Assembly (NCBI GenBank): GCA_026874595.1
Contig: CM049311.1
Location: 70,850,453 to 70,914,452 of the forward strand
Origin: Sipunculus nudus
Taxonomy: Eukaryota; Annelida; Sipuncula; Golfingiida; Sipunculidae
DNA length: 64,000 nt
Direction: 5' to 3'
The position numbers and the translations under genes were made by a program. The notes under the pieces are model-generated. The model was not told the origin of the DNA and did not search any database. It worked only from the letters and a program-made list of their open reading frames with translations. Positions 25,439-37,594 of this stretch are shown here, piece after piece (the stretch's first letter is position 1; every line of letters begins with the position of its first letter).

Positions 25439-28017
25439 AAATAGAAATATTTTACCAAAATCCACCAATGAAGAACAGAAAAAGAATAATTAATATTTCA
25501 TTTCTTTTTACGTTTAATAGTTTTATCAATTTAAAACATTAAAATTTTTACTGCCAAAACAACTGTGAGTGGAGTATATACTACTAGTATATTTAATTGA
25601 AGACAAATTAAATTCTGGGAACAACATGTACACCATCAAATACTCTTTGTTATAACAGTAATAACTGCATTATAATTAAGCATGTTTTTTTTTAGAAACT
25701 ATGGAATAAATTCAAAATTTGAGATGATGATGACATTTAATTCTATAGTTTTATATTATTGTAATACTATTATATTATTAATATTATTATATAATTATAT
25801 ATATTATGTAGCCATGGTACATGAATATTGGAATTGCTGTCCAAGGTTCAGCTCACTTGTGGGTGCAGTAATTCCACTATTTAATAAAGAGCCTGCTAAT
25901 TGAGAAGCCACCAGTCACAGGCATCATGTAGCAGTCATGAGGAACAGATCCCAAGAGGGACGTCTTTTCTAAGTGGAGGTGGCATCAGTTAACAATGTAC
26001 GTCATGTACGTTCTGTCAGAGTGAATAAGGATAACCAATATCACCGGTTTCTCAAGCCTTAATGTCATTTCATGTTTTTACGTGTAATGATGTTGGTTAA
26101 CTAATTGTGCTCTGTCCTCTTTTTTGTTATGTAGAAAAAAGGATGTAATCTGCCGACATTCCTGCCTGAACCGTGACTCAGCACCAGACAGATGGGGAAA
26201 CATGATCAGTAAGTGTAACAGAAATATCACAACTATGATTATTTGAATGAGTACTGGTATGAAAATATCAATACCTAGACTTGTCAACAAACATTTTGCT
26301 GTATTTGAATGAAAAACTTTAAAAAAATCATCACAAGGAAAGAAAAAGTGGATATATAATACAATATGGAAAAAGGTTACAACTACTAACATTTCAATTA
26401 GGATCATATTAAATACCAACAACCAGACTGGTTGATTACATTTGTCTGTGTACAAATAAACACCACTGGAGTCCTGACGCACTGTTTTAACTCCAAAGCC
26501 TTGACACAGTGCACGCTTTGTGGGATGCACTGTAAGTGGAATACTATAAGTTGTGCTTGATTTCCTCCTATGACAATAAAGAACTTTTTTTGTGCCAAAG
26601 TTAGTATTTCACTCAAATGGAGGTACTTCTGAGTAAAGGGGACTTTCATTGTGATTAAAAGATTTGGAATATCAAGAACTGTGGAGGAACAGGCGATATG
26701 TAATACAGGAACAGAGTCAGCCGTTGCTTTCACTTGATACAGTATTACAAAGAGAAAAAGGATCTGTACACCACACTTGACACTGACCAGGAGCTCACAG
26801 GATCATTTTTTTTTTCTCACAAGTCACGCTCACTTACCATATGGTTGCCTAGCTGAGGCTTTGAGGTATGGCGCTAAAACATTAATGGGTCTACATGGAA
26901 GTTTCAATAGCGGGATGTGTATAACTGGTGTGTCCGTATAAAATGCAGCCAAGTGTGTAAAGGAACTGTCACTAGTGACAAGTTTTATAAATCACAGAAA
27001 TGAAGAAAGTAATGCTGGCAATGTCCGGGTGGATTAAAGGGCATTATGGGTCAAAATTACTAGCAGAGCACCTGACTGAAATCAGGAAATAGGAGCTTGC
27101 AAGGTCTTATGCACAGGTAGCAGTGGATAGCATGCCACACAGAGCTAAAGCCTGCCATTAATCATAACGCTTGGAGGTGACTTCTAGCGTACAATAGTGA
27201 CGGAATGTTGCAGCTTCTCTTACTGTGGATCAATCTGTTTAACCAAGTAGGCCGTTGCCTCATGGGGGACCTGAGTGCCTGTACCACACCATGACAAGTA
27301 ACTGTTGTGTGAGTATGTATTTAATTCATTTCAAGCTTAAAAGTTGGGATACTTCAAAGCCAGACAAAAATGAAACCATTTGAAGCAGAACATCATCAAA
27401 TTACTTTGTTGATGAAACATTCAGTTAATGTTAAGAGTCTGTAGATAATTAATGCCTAGTCCTGTGGAATTATATAGATGAGGACTTTGTAATTAGTATC
27501 CTGTTTGCGTACTTTGGGGTGTCGGTATATGTTAGCTACTTTTATATCTGAATGTTTATAGATACATCAAAACAACACACATGGAACACAGTCTAACAAA
27601 CCTGGAAAACAATATTACCGGTAACCCATTGACAACATAAAGAAAAATATGCATACTAGTTTCTGTCAATAGTTTTACATGTAATTTTATCCATTTCATC
27701 ATTTATGATTATTTATTTAGAGTTACTAGAGCATCTTAGGGGCAACATAAGGTGACTAAGAGTATCGTGCTATCACACAGTGCCTTTGTGTGATATGGTG
27801 TGTGAGTTTGTGAGATATTAGTGTCCATTAATAGCATTTTACAATACAACTAGAGGAGTTAATGACAATTATTTCATTCAGGGGAAATCTGCTTACCTAA
27901 GCAGATTATGATGGATGAATGAACTAATTCTGGTCATCAATGGTCTTTTAGTGTAATTAATAAATCCACAGCGAGAGAAAGAATATGCTATTAGTATGTA
28001 TTACTTAAACAAATTTG

Positions 28018-28018
<1 letters not shown>
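25439..28018. other. Non-coding DNA upstream of the receptor gene
   Basis: Contains the doubtful frame at 26078-26530 listed separately and otherwise no supported feature. A short duplicated word, TGTACGTCATGTACGT, with an ACGTCA half-site lies near 25997-26012. Any regulatory meaning is speculative. Confidence 0.35.
26078..26530 (-). CDS. Doubtful 150-codon frame with two hydrophobic segments
   Basis: This minus-strand frame runs from an ATG to a stop. The predicted product has a polar start rich in Cys, Lys and Arg, then two strongly hydrophobic stretches at about residues 34-63 and 84-112 separated by a short Cys-containing loop, and a basic, polar end. That would fit a small two-pass membrane protein or one exon of a larger one. 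I do not recognise the family. A second minus-strand frame (26404-26733, 109 codons) overlaps its start in another phase, as would happen with a frameshift or an intron boundary. A 150-codon frame is near what chance gives in AT-rich DNA of this length, and Phe/Ile/Leu-rich products are expected from such sequence, so it may well be spurious. Confidence 0.18.
   Translation of the reverse strand: MHPTKRALCQGFGVKTVRQDSSGVYLYTDKCNQPVWLLVFNMILIEMLVVVTFFHIVLYIHFFFPCDDFFKVFHSNTAKCLLTSLGIDIFIPVLIQIIIVVIFLLHLLIMFPHLSGAESRFRQECRQITSFFLHNKKEDRAQLVNQHHYT

Positions 28019-28057
<39 letters not shown>
28019..28057. repeat. (TA)n microsatellite
   Basis: About 19 uninterrupted TA dinucleotides, roughly 1.2 kb upstream of the receptor start codon. 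Confidence 0.95.
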
Positions 28058-28060
<3 letters not shown>

Positions 28061-29246
28061 TCAATGTCTATCCTACATAAACACATGTTATATAAAATAT
28101 ATTCTCTTTCGGAAATATGCACTTATATTTATGATTCATTTAATATATTTTAGCAGTTCTTTCTGTTGAATATCACATGTAGGCACACTTTTATTTCAAA
28201 AGAATCCCTTATATAGACATTATTTATAAATTTCAGTATTTGTGTACAGAAATACAGAAACATGTCAAAGTTAGTTATTTTTTCAGCAAAATAAACAAAT
28301 ATAGGCAATAAATCACTAAATAATAAGTTTCTAATTCACCTATGAAAATGTATCATTTGTTTCGGCATGTCTTTATCTTATTTTAAGTTAACTTTTTATG
28401 TATGCCTGGAAATTACTGATGCATTAATGTTTATAGTGGTAATTTACTTACAACAATCCACTGATATACACCTTTTAGCAAATGAAAATGTCATGAGTCC
28501 TGACTGAGAAATTTAATTTTCAGAAGTTTCATATTTATTATACACTGAAAAGTTAATCACACATTCAGCAAAATATAACATGATACATGGAGTCAGAATA
28601 AAAGTTATATTTTCTAAAAAAAATTCAATACAAATGCCATTTATATAACAATGAGAAATGCAGAATGAATAAAAAACCTGCATTACCAGTAAATGTATAG
28701 ATGTATGGTTCTATTATTTCAGGACTGGCCTTCCCAACTGGATAATCTTCGGAAAGACTGAATACTACAGGATTCTATGTACATCTGGCTACACACTAAG
28801 AGTCTCATCAGATAAGCTTGACTAAAGACCTGAAACCAAAGTACCCTCTATAGATTTTACTGAAGGAAAGCTGAAAGCTGCTGTCATTTATACATAACCA
28901 ATACTGAATATGTGGAACTAGCAACTTTGTCAGATTTTCTAGGGCCTGCAGAATGGAAAGGAAATGACCCCTTCAGAATCAAATCTATAGATATAAGAGA
29001 TTATTAAAAATTATGGACAAAAATTATACAGGATACAATGCAAGGATGTACACAATTTTTTATGTATATATAAGTCATACTGCAGGATGTGAACTTCAGA
29101 GAACTGAAAACTAGTTTTGATCCGTTTGGATTAACATGCAAATGTGGTTATGTGAGTTCTCTCAGGAAAACTTGTGCTAAATTCCTTTGTAATTTGAAGT
29201 GCTCACTGAAACAAAAAAATGTGGCAAATCAATAACTGCGTTTAAA
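28058..29246. other. 5' flank of the receptor gene
   Basis: AT-rich sequence directly upstream of the receptor. A plausible 3' splice acceptor (TTCTATTATTTCAG, AG at 28721-28722) precedes GACTGG. If used, the untranslated leader would begin there, joined to an upstream exon not seen here. An in-frame TAA at 29190-29192 closes the receptor frame upstream of its first ATG. Confidence 0.35.
29065..29074 (+). promoter_or_regulatory. TATA-like sequence upstream of the receptor
   Basis: TATATATAAG lies about 180 bp before the ATG at 29247 and could place transcription start near 29100. TA-rich words are common in this DNA, and many receptor promoters lack a TATA box, so this is only a candidate. 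Confidence 0.2.
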
Positions 29247-30584
29247 ATGAATGAATTTTATGAATATTCTGGGGGCAATCCTGTGAATGGGTCACCTATG
29301 TCCCAAGATCCATACTACTCACAGACTATGCCAGACAACCAGGTTGTAAATGGCAGTTCAGTGCTTGCTGGAGAGGCTGTGAAAAGCAGCACTGTATTAT
29401 ATGGATCTGATCTGTTTTTCACAATGGATCATGGTCCAAGTACACCTACTATGCTCACAAATGCAACTAGCACGGATTCCTATTGCACTTTTGTGACCTT
29501 TATGTTATATGGGCCAGTATACGGAACAATCTGTTTGTGTGGTCTCATTGGAAATGCCCTTTCGTTTGCAGTTTTACATGGTGTGGTGGCTAACAGGAAA
29601 AGTGTATCAACCTTTCTATTGAAAGCTCTGGCCATCACGGACAACTTATTCCTTATCTTTGCATCAATGGCTCAAATGTTTCCTGCAATGGCAATATATT
29701 CCCAGCAACAAAGTCAGTTGGAGCCTTATTTTCGTTACATCCAAACGATCATCTGGCCTTTCACACATATCACACAGATGGAGACCACGTGGATGACGGT
29801 CCTTGTGGCAGTCAATCGGTTTATAGCAGTTTGTAAACCACTGCGGGCACAGAGCTTATGTTCAATGAGGAAAGTGAAGCTGCAAATAATAATCATGACT
29901 ATTGCTGTGGTTACCTACAATCTGCCTCGTTTCTTTGAGTATCGCTTCGTTAAAGTTGAAACTGTTCAAACCATCAATGATACAAACCACACTGTTACGA
30001 TAACAGCTGAGGAGAATATCGGCCTTTCAACAATTTATTTGTATAATATAATCTATGAAAGCATAAGCTATTTAGTATTTGTGTTCTTGAGCCCTTTAGT
30101 GATGTTGATTTTTGTGAATTTTCATCTTGTGCGAGAGTTAAATCGTGCAAAGCGATGTCGGCAGGCCATGACCACGAGACAAGCCAAAGAAGAGAACAAC
30201 ATTACTTTGGTTATGATAATCATCATCATCATGTACATTGTGTGCCAGGCACCTGCGTGCATTAATCAGATCTTGTGGGTAACGCTAGAAGATGAACTCA
30301 AACAAGAGTGTTCTCCCTACAGTTATTTTTTTCACACAAGCAACCTACTAATAACGATGAACTCATCAGTGAATTTTGTTATTTACTGTGTATTTCGGAG
30401 GCAATTCCGTCAGCAGCTGCTTGGAAGATGTCACAGCAGGAAAAAACCTCGTGGACGGATACAGTTTCGACAGACTTCTCAGTCAACATATGAGAGTGAA
30501 CTGACCACCCCGGTGACTGCAGTGAACAACTTCGGGGATCAGGCCTCCAAAGATCTGCTTAAGAACCAAGGTCTTTATGATTAA
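29247..30584 (+). CDS. FMRFamide-receptor-like class A GPCR, 445 aa
   Basis: Predicted seven-transmembrane neuropeptide receptor of the plasma membrane, encoded in one uninterrupted frame. The first in-frame ATG is at 29247, with A at -3; the frame opens further upstream only through a GTG at 29199, after a TAA at 29190. The N-terminal tail of about 80 residues carries N-glycosylation sequons (Asn35, Asn72; also Asn14, followed by Pro). Visible landmarks are Asn103 in GLIGNALSF (TM1), Asp132 in LAITDNLF (TM2), VNRFIAVCKPL at 189-199 (end of TM3), NLPRFFEYR at 225-233 (TM4 and its exit), Pro283 (TM5), CQAP at 333-336 (TM6) and NSSVNFVIYC at 372-381 (TM7). WMTVLVAVNRFIAVC, NLPRFFE and NSSVNFVIYC together are characteristic of FMRFamide-receptor-like proteins. 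The basic C-terminal tail has Ser/Thr clusters. The usual DRY Asp/Glu is Asn190, and no Cys lies at the outer end of TM3 or in the second outer loop. The ligand is not deducible. Confidence 0.92.
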   Translation: MNEFYEYSGGNPVNGSPMSQDPYYSQTMPDNQVVNGSSVLAGEAVKSSTVLYGSDLFFTMDHGPSTPTMLTNATSTDSYCTFVTFMLYGPVYGTICLCGLIGNALSFAVLHGVVANRKSVSTFLLKALAITDNLFLIFASMAQMFPAMAIYSQQQSQLEPYFRYIQTIIWPFTHITQMETTWMTVLVAVNRFIAVCKPLRAQSLCSMRKVKLQIIIMTIAVVTYNLPRFFEYRFVKVETVQTINDTNHTVTITAEENIGLSTIYLYNIIYESISYLVFVFLSPLVMLIFVNFHLVRELNRAKRCRQAMTTRQAKEENNITLVMIIIIIMYIVCQAPACINQILWVTLEDELKQECSPYSYFFHTSNLLITMNSSVNFVIYCVFRRQFRQQLLGRCHSRKKPRGRIQFRQTSQSTYESELTTPVTAVNNFGDQASKDLLKNQGLYD

Positions 30585-30623
30585 CTGCCTTTCATCAAGA
30601 TAGATATTTTTGTCCAGTGTTGT

Positions 30624-30629
30624 AATAAA
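30624..30629 (+). terminator. Polyadenylation signal AATAAA of the receptor gene
   Basis: A canonical AATAAA lies 40 bp after the receptor stop codon and is followed by T-rich sequence. It would give a very short 3' untranslated region. Later signals could be used instead. Confidence 0.45.
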
Positions 30630-32429
30630 TTTTTAAAAGCTACTTCCTGAATCAGCTTATTTTGGTTATTTTTTTCAGGGGGATAAGCTTCTCTGACCCT
30701 CGACCTTGTATCAGACAATGACCATTACCCGCTGCCTAAAACAACCCGGTCAGTGGTCATAACTGAGGCTTATATTTTGCTATAAGCATATATTCATATA
30801 ATGACACAATTTCTAATCATATAATAATACGATAATTACATAAAATATGAAAAAAAAATTCAATTTTTACAAAACCCTTCAAAATTTTACACATATATCA
30901 TCTCCCCTTGGGACACTCTAAACCCAACAATTTCTGCCTGAGCTTCCCAGACTCTTCAAATTTCTTCCTATTAAAAGCCTTGGTGTTGATAGAAGATTAT
31001 TCATTCAGCAAATTAGCTTATCATACTTTGCTGAGCAAAACAACAAATGGGCTATCTCAATTAGTGTTTATTATCCTGTGTCATTAACTGAATCTCTCTG
31101 CTTACCACCATATGATATCAAGATTTAAATTAGCAAGAGATAATATTTACCATCAGACATGGCTCAATTAATTCTAATATTCATTGCTTACCATTAATTT
31201 TTTTTATGATTTTTTTAAAACTTGAGCTTTCATGAGGAAATATCCTTCCATATAGTAAATATAAATAAATCAAGTCATTTCAACATTACCATAAAGCAGT
31301 ATTATATGTAAATAGAAGAAGAGGGTGCTGTTTTGTCCTGCTTTAAAATTAGATGAAAGTGACAACCAATTCAAAAGTGTCAATGCAGCAAACTTTAAAC
31401 CATCATTATCTTATTTTAGAACATTTAGCAGGATCCAGAAGTGAGTAATAGATAACAGATAAACATTAATCCATTTATAACTATTTCTATATATTTACAA
31501 AACAGCCTTTTAACACATACACTATTGTTACATTTTTTAAATTTCTGATAAAGTTTACAGCTGTAACTTACAGTTAATACATTAATGATCCTGAAAAAGG
31601 ATTAAACAAAAATTTATAATGACAGATTATTCATTTATTCAAATAGTCAACTTAAATAAGTTCTTATATTGATGACTTTTTCTTTGTAATTAACCACTGG
31701 TTGGGGAAATAAAAATTACAGCACTTAAACTTACAGAATTAATAACAGTTATTTGTGACAAGATGAGATTTCAAACAGCTTGCCTGGACCTTTCTTTTGT
31801 TGGTTCAACACTCAATATATATTTATGTCCAAAAGTTCCTGCATGACACATGATGAATATTTAATCACCTTACCACATGTCTTGTCTGACAACCATGTCC
31901 AGTATCCATGTCACTGGACTGGTGTTATTAAGAATTATGATAAAGGTGCTCTTACACATATTTCAACAGAAAACTAGGTGATGATATTGAGATTTGTTTA
32001 TAGCTACACAGTAGTGACTCATATATTATCATTTTTTATTTCCTCCTTGAAATTTTGTTTGTTATACATTATTTTATTCCTACATTTCCCTATAGATTAG
32101 GCATCACATTAGCAGGTCAAGCTGCATGCAGTGTGTGAACACAAAAGAGTCCTAACTGACATGGAATACTGTAACAGGCACAAAGTATCATGTATCATTA
32201 ACTGCATTATTAAGCTTTCTCTCTCATGCTAACAGCTATAACCTAACACAGTCTGGATTTTTTTACAGGTGGCTGTGTAACAGGTGTTAGTTAAAATCTC
32301 TTAAATGGCAACACTTAAATATTTATATTACCATAAAAATTTTCTCTCACTCTTTCTCTCACTTGAAACACATATGCACACAGTTGTAGACCTAGCTGAC
32401 ATGGAACACAACTTTTCCAACAAACACAA
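30630..32429. other. Non-coding DNA downstream of the receptor
   Basis: AT-rich, with no supported gene. Short frames at 31780-31977 and 32305-32487 lack motifs, and the second runs into the start of a family-A element. Confidence 0.4.
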
Positions 32430-33417
32430 CAAGGGACCTATGGGTCACTATGCTCAGCTGAAGTTGACCTTGAAGGTAAAAATCTAAAATAATATCAAAT
32501 GGAGATCAAGTGTAAGAGGAAGAGGTAATAAAGGCCATGGTTGGTTTATATGATTGGTTTGTGTTGATGAGCAAGAAATTGTTGCAAATAATATTTTGTG
32601 ACCTGACCATGTGTTTCCTAATGTTGAAACTAAAGCATGTGAGCAGTTTGTGAACAAATGATCTGTACTATTACCATGATCATCAGTTGGCTTTTTGATT
32701 AACTGTTGACATTTCAGTAGTTTACAAATTTGTTTAATTGAATCTATTTTTTGTATAATATATATTATTAAATATATATGTATTTTTTTATGAAATGTAT
32801 ACAGATGAAATATAACTAATTAACAACATAAAACAGAGCAAACAAAGCCTGATCTCAAATTCTGCTGTGGCAGGAAAATAATGAACAAATGTTTGTATTA
32901 AATCCTGATTTTTTTATCACATCAATTTTTTTTTTAAATTTAAGTTTATATTTCTATACATTTCCAATAAAACAGATACATCTGAATATAAAAGTTGATT
33001 CATAATTCTCAATTGCATCATCATAAATCTCAATCTTGTCATATAACACCACACCATGCATACAAATGTTTATTTATTTTTTTACCACAAAAATCAGCAA
33101 AACAATAAATATCTAAAAATAATACTTGATTCAGATTTCACAATTTTCAATTGTGTCTTTATTTATCCATAATGTGCTTCATATTTTATAAATTTAAGCA
33201 TACTGATGGGTTCAATTATATCTGTTAAAATCATTTAAAAGAAAAAATTAATTTCTTTAAAAATGCTACATTAACACAACATGGCATCTTCTGGATTACA
33301 CTTGAATTACTTTTTTAAGGAAAGTTTTTGTATATTGGAGTGGAAACAGTGTTACAATTAAGGAAATACAGTGAAAACAATAACAATTACTGCATTACAC
33401 TTAGTGGGTTGGGTTTG

Positions 33418-33450
<33 letters not shown>

Positions 33451-34357
33451 TGGGGTGGTGATATTAGAATAACTGTACACCTGTCACAGCAGGGGGTCTC
33501 CCCCAGTGACTGTAACAAATCAGAAACCTTGGCATAGCCCCGACTTCCAGTGACCTGGAGTGGGACCCTGCATCTGTAATCTGTTATCAAAGCAAATGAC
33601 TACAGTAGAGCCTCAAGAAAAAAAATCAATAACTAGCTTAATTTTCAAGCTTTTATTTTCAAATTTCAGATTTAAACAAATTAAATATTTATGTTTACAT
33701 GCTGTGAAAATTAAATCAATGGTACATACAGGAGAAAAACGTGCCATGGTCAAAGTTGGGCTAAATTTAAGGTACTGATTTTATTTTTATGCTAATAACT
33801 TAAAAAATTTACATAATTCAGATCTAATTTTGGGTAAACAATTAAATCTTAATTAAACATAGTTATATACTTGGGAAAATAGACTCTAGTTTCAAAATTT
33901 TTCATGTTAAGTGAGTAAATATTTTTCCTGATTTTTTACAAAGTCTATTATGTTCGGGCCCATAACTTAAAGAGTTTATACTTAACAGATTTAATTTCTG
34001 GCATGTACATAGGAACTATATAGAATAATATTTATGGTAAATATGAGGAAAAACAGATAAGTGGTTTTGATATTAGGCAGTCCTGAAGAGTGAAAATAGG
34101 TTTTTAATAAAAATTTGAGGTTTTTCCTTAATTTCTCAAAGGAACGAAGTCGCAAAGACCCAGTTTTCGGCTTGGTAGGAGATCTTGGGTACATCTAACA
34201 TTATGCTGAATTTTGGATTCCTAAGTCTTACGGTTTCAAAACGTGCCACATCTACGGATGGACAGACGGACGGACGGCACGACGGACGGACAGACGGACG
34301 GACGACGGACAATGGACCACGACTATAGCTCAGATGACTTATAGTCAGCTGAGCTAA
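32430..34357 (+). mobile_element. Family-A element, copy A1 (about 1.9 kb)
   Basis: The left end is CAAGGGACCTATGGGTCAC followed by GCTCAGCTGA. The right end is a 12-bp-arm hairpin (AGCTCAGATGAC / GTCAGCTGAGCT, one mismatch, loop TTATA) at 34327-34355, followed by AAAAA. An imperfect ACGG microsatellite (34254-34311) lies directly before the hairpin. The subterminal words GCTCAGCTGA and TCAGCTGAGC are mutual inverses. No coding sequence; a 29-base poly(G) run at 33420-33448 sits mid-element. ACGG tract, subterminal inverted words, 3' hairpin and insertion between A residues fit non-autonomous Helentron-type rolling-circle elements and the bivalve pearl/CvA-like group. The assignment is inferred from architecture only. 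Confidence 0.75.
33420..33448. repeat. Poly(G)29 tract
   Basis: Twenty-nine uninterrupted G residues inside copy A1. Two overlapping short frames across it (glycine-rich plus, proline-rich minus) are artefacts of the run. Confidence 0.9.
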
Positions 34358-37300
34358 AAATCAAATCTGTAATCATCATTAATTCTGATACAACTGTTAA
34401 CGATAAGTTTTCTGATTCATTTGTACAACTGGTAACTCAAGTTTCCTGGACAAAAGCTTTCATTCCATATATATGTAATTTCATTGGTTAGTCTTCACAT
34501 ACCTTCCATGATCAAATCATATGTAGGGTTGGTACATACCTGAAAAGAAAAGAAATAGTGTTCAGTATACTTTCTCAAAAGTCTGATCCATGAAAAAGTA
34601 GTAGTGAAGATTCAGTACATCAATTATTTTCTTAAGCAGTCTTACAAGAATAATAATCTCTGTATAAAAATTCATCGACTGGCCTAATTATCTGAAAATG
34701 AAATTTACTTTGAAAGCATATACTTATATAGTGGAAGTATAGCATCATATTATATCGAACAATTATCAAAGCAACCTGTAATTTTTTTTTAGTCAAAACA
34801 TGCATGTATTTAAAAAATAATTTAATACATATGATAAACCTTAGACTCTTTTGTACATGATATGCACCAACAAATCAGAAATAAAGCAAATCTTGCATAC
34901 AACTATAAACAAATGTAAATTATTAACAGACTATACTCATTCTGTTTGAATACATTTGGCTAATAACCAAAGCGAAGATCAGATATATTCTACTGTACAA
35001 AACATTACAAAAGATCTGCATGTTTTCTTGACATGTATACATTTGTCATAATCTGACCACTTGTGGCTGACAAAACTGGGTTCATTCGGTAAATTGGAAT
35101 AAATGATAGTTCACCCTTCAATATAGATAACCAAATAAACCTAGATAGACCACTCAGGGAGGACATATTAGTTTCTGAGTCAGAGCAGAGAAACTGCAGA
35201 GATACAATTGACTCAAGTACAGTACTGTCACTGATTTCACAGGCGATATGTTTGTGCTGCTCAAGCTGTTACAGCCATCCCAGTCAGATAGGTGACAGCC
35301 ACCCTTTAGGCTTGCTTATTACCCACCTAAGCTATTCAGTTGTGGCTAATTTAATTTTGGCATCCCCCAAAGCTTGTTGGCCACAATAAATACTACCCAG
35401 CAGCAGGGTTGGTGGATCAGCTCACATGAGCTGATTTTGTTTTGTCCAACAGTGTTAGAGGTTGTCATAAAACATGTGTTACCAAAGTGTTGATGCATGT
35501 TAATCCCCACAACTCAACTCCTGATAAGAGCTGACAGAATACATCTCTCAAGAGATCTTGAGGATGGACTTTATCCAAAATGAAATCCAAACCCATATTA
35601 ATGAGCGCCCTTCTGACTGTGGTAATTATGCTGCGGGCTAATGGCAAGATCTCTTGAAGAGCCTCAATTGTGTATTTATTTTTTTAAGACCAAAATTAAG
35701 TGCATCCATTTTTATGATTAAATTTAGTTTGTCCAGATTGAGTCAATTACTACTTGGATAGGATACAGTTCATTTTTCTTTTTGCAATTTCCTCTTCATC
35801 ATATTAATTTTTAAGTCATATTCAACTTTCAACAACATCAGATTATCAGGCTGTACTTTAAATTTTTGTTAGATTTACTGGGTTTTTTTGCTAAAGGTTC
35901 AGTTCTTGGCATGTTCAAGACACTATGAACTATATGAGGATTAAAGGTAACCATACGCTGAGTATGATATGTTATTATCAACCCTTCTTGATTTCAGTAT
36001 ATATCCATGTATTTTAAACTGAATCCAAAGTTAAAGTTTTACTACTTTTTGGACGCCATCTAATGATATGACAGATCAGATGTGACCCTGACTATGAGTA
36101 GCTATCTTTGTTTTAGCAGGTCAAATTTTTTAGGGATGTTTACAAGACATTATCCAGTTATCTATCAACCAAGACCATTTTCATGAGAACAATGACCTGG
36201 CTTGAATGTCACAAATGGGCTTAAAAATTATAAACTAGAACCTTTAGATTACTTTCCTTTTTCATAAATAATTATATATTTTAATATTTTGAAAGGTGGG
36301 TATTTATTTCCCTTGTTGTGAATCAGGTCTACCCCTCAAAGAACTTTCCACTGGAAAAAAATGTGATATTCAGTTTAGGAACTGACAATACAATTTAAAA
36401 GTGACCTTAAAAGAAAATTGCCAAAACTTAAAACATCATCAAACTATAATCATAAAATTAAATCACAGGAAGTGTCACCATGCAATATCAGTCAAAAACT
36501 GACCCACACATTGTCTTAAAAATAGCACTTGGCCTGGGAGTAATTGTAGCTGTTGGTTGCTGTGTTTCTGAGCCAGTCCCTCTCCCCTTTAGCTATTATT
36601 TTCATGTTAGGATCAGACTTTTGGGGTTTACATGCCAAGGGTGACACTATCATCTCTCAATTCATCATTTTACAACCAACTCCACTTGGAAACAGTTTGA
36701 CACAAAAAGTCTCCCATTTTGTTTCACTGATCTCTGTGGGTAACACCTTTCTCCTTCACAGCACAAAAATGTACAAATTCATCTCTGATCTATGACAAAA
36801 ACTACACCCTCTAATGTCTTGGCTGTGCCATGCTTATTTCTGCAGGGGATCGGAGTTTTGTGGTCCTTTCTAGAGAGGAAAATCAATTTTTAAAATAGAT
36901 CAAAAGGGAATACAAAAACCAGTAGCTCAAAATAGAACTTCTGACCTTTTAAGAGAACAAAGTCTTACATCTCTAGAAAATGTTTTCACTTTTTTATCTA
37001 ACCTTGCAAGGTACACTTTTTTCATATTCACTTTTCCTCTCTCATCATGAAACTGTGTGGTAACACTCCCCTCATGGATGTACATAAACTGAGTAACCAA
37101 GAGTTAAAGGGGCCCAATCACCCATAAAGCATGTTGAATAAACACAAAAAATAGCTTTTTCCTTTAAAAAAAATTTGTTCCTGCCAAAATATTGCCTTAA
37201 AACCGTATGCTTACCCCTGTAAACAAGTGTTAAACACAGAGGACCAGGTAAGATGACAGGTGTCTACATAAACACAGCCATGCATTACCCGGCTAAACAT

Positions 37301-37594
37301 GTTTCAATCAGAAGATGCTCTAACTGACTTGGCCCCAAAATGTAACACATGCTCCCACGATCTGAAATTTAGTGTTGTCAGACTTCCTGTCATAAGGCCT
37401 TGTTTTGGTAAACAGACACATGTTGACTGTGTTTACATACACACAGAGACATAACAATGTGTTTGACAGCTGTATGCAAGGTACTGAGACTGTGTGTTGG
37501 GATGGTTTTGCTGGGAAACTTTTGTATTAACAAAACTGATCTGATAGTGTAAAGGAATAGACATAATATTGCCCTTGATTATGTCTCTTTAAAG
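34358..37594. other. Non-coding DNA
   Basis: No gene or element recognised. A strong palindrome with arms ATCAGCTCA and TGAGCTGAT separated by two bases lies at 35416-35435. The short frames here have no recognisable motif. Confidence 0.4.

Noticed and set aside
29199-29246. GTG start for the receptor
   Set aside because: Nuclear genes of animals use ATG almost always, and an ATG in good context follows 48 bases downstream.
30308-30493. 61-codon plus-strand frame
   Set aside because: It is an out-of-phase shadow within the receptor coding sequence.
33328-33590. Glycine-rich and proline-rich frames on opposite strands
   Set aside because: Both are produced by the 29-base poly(G) run inside element A1.
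35416-35435. Strong short palindrome (ATCAGCTCA / TGAGCTGAT)
   Set aside because: Considered as an element end because it recalls the family-A hairpin words, but there is no ACGG tract, no A-run flank and no matching left end.
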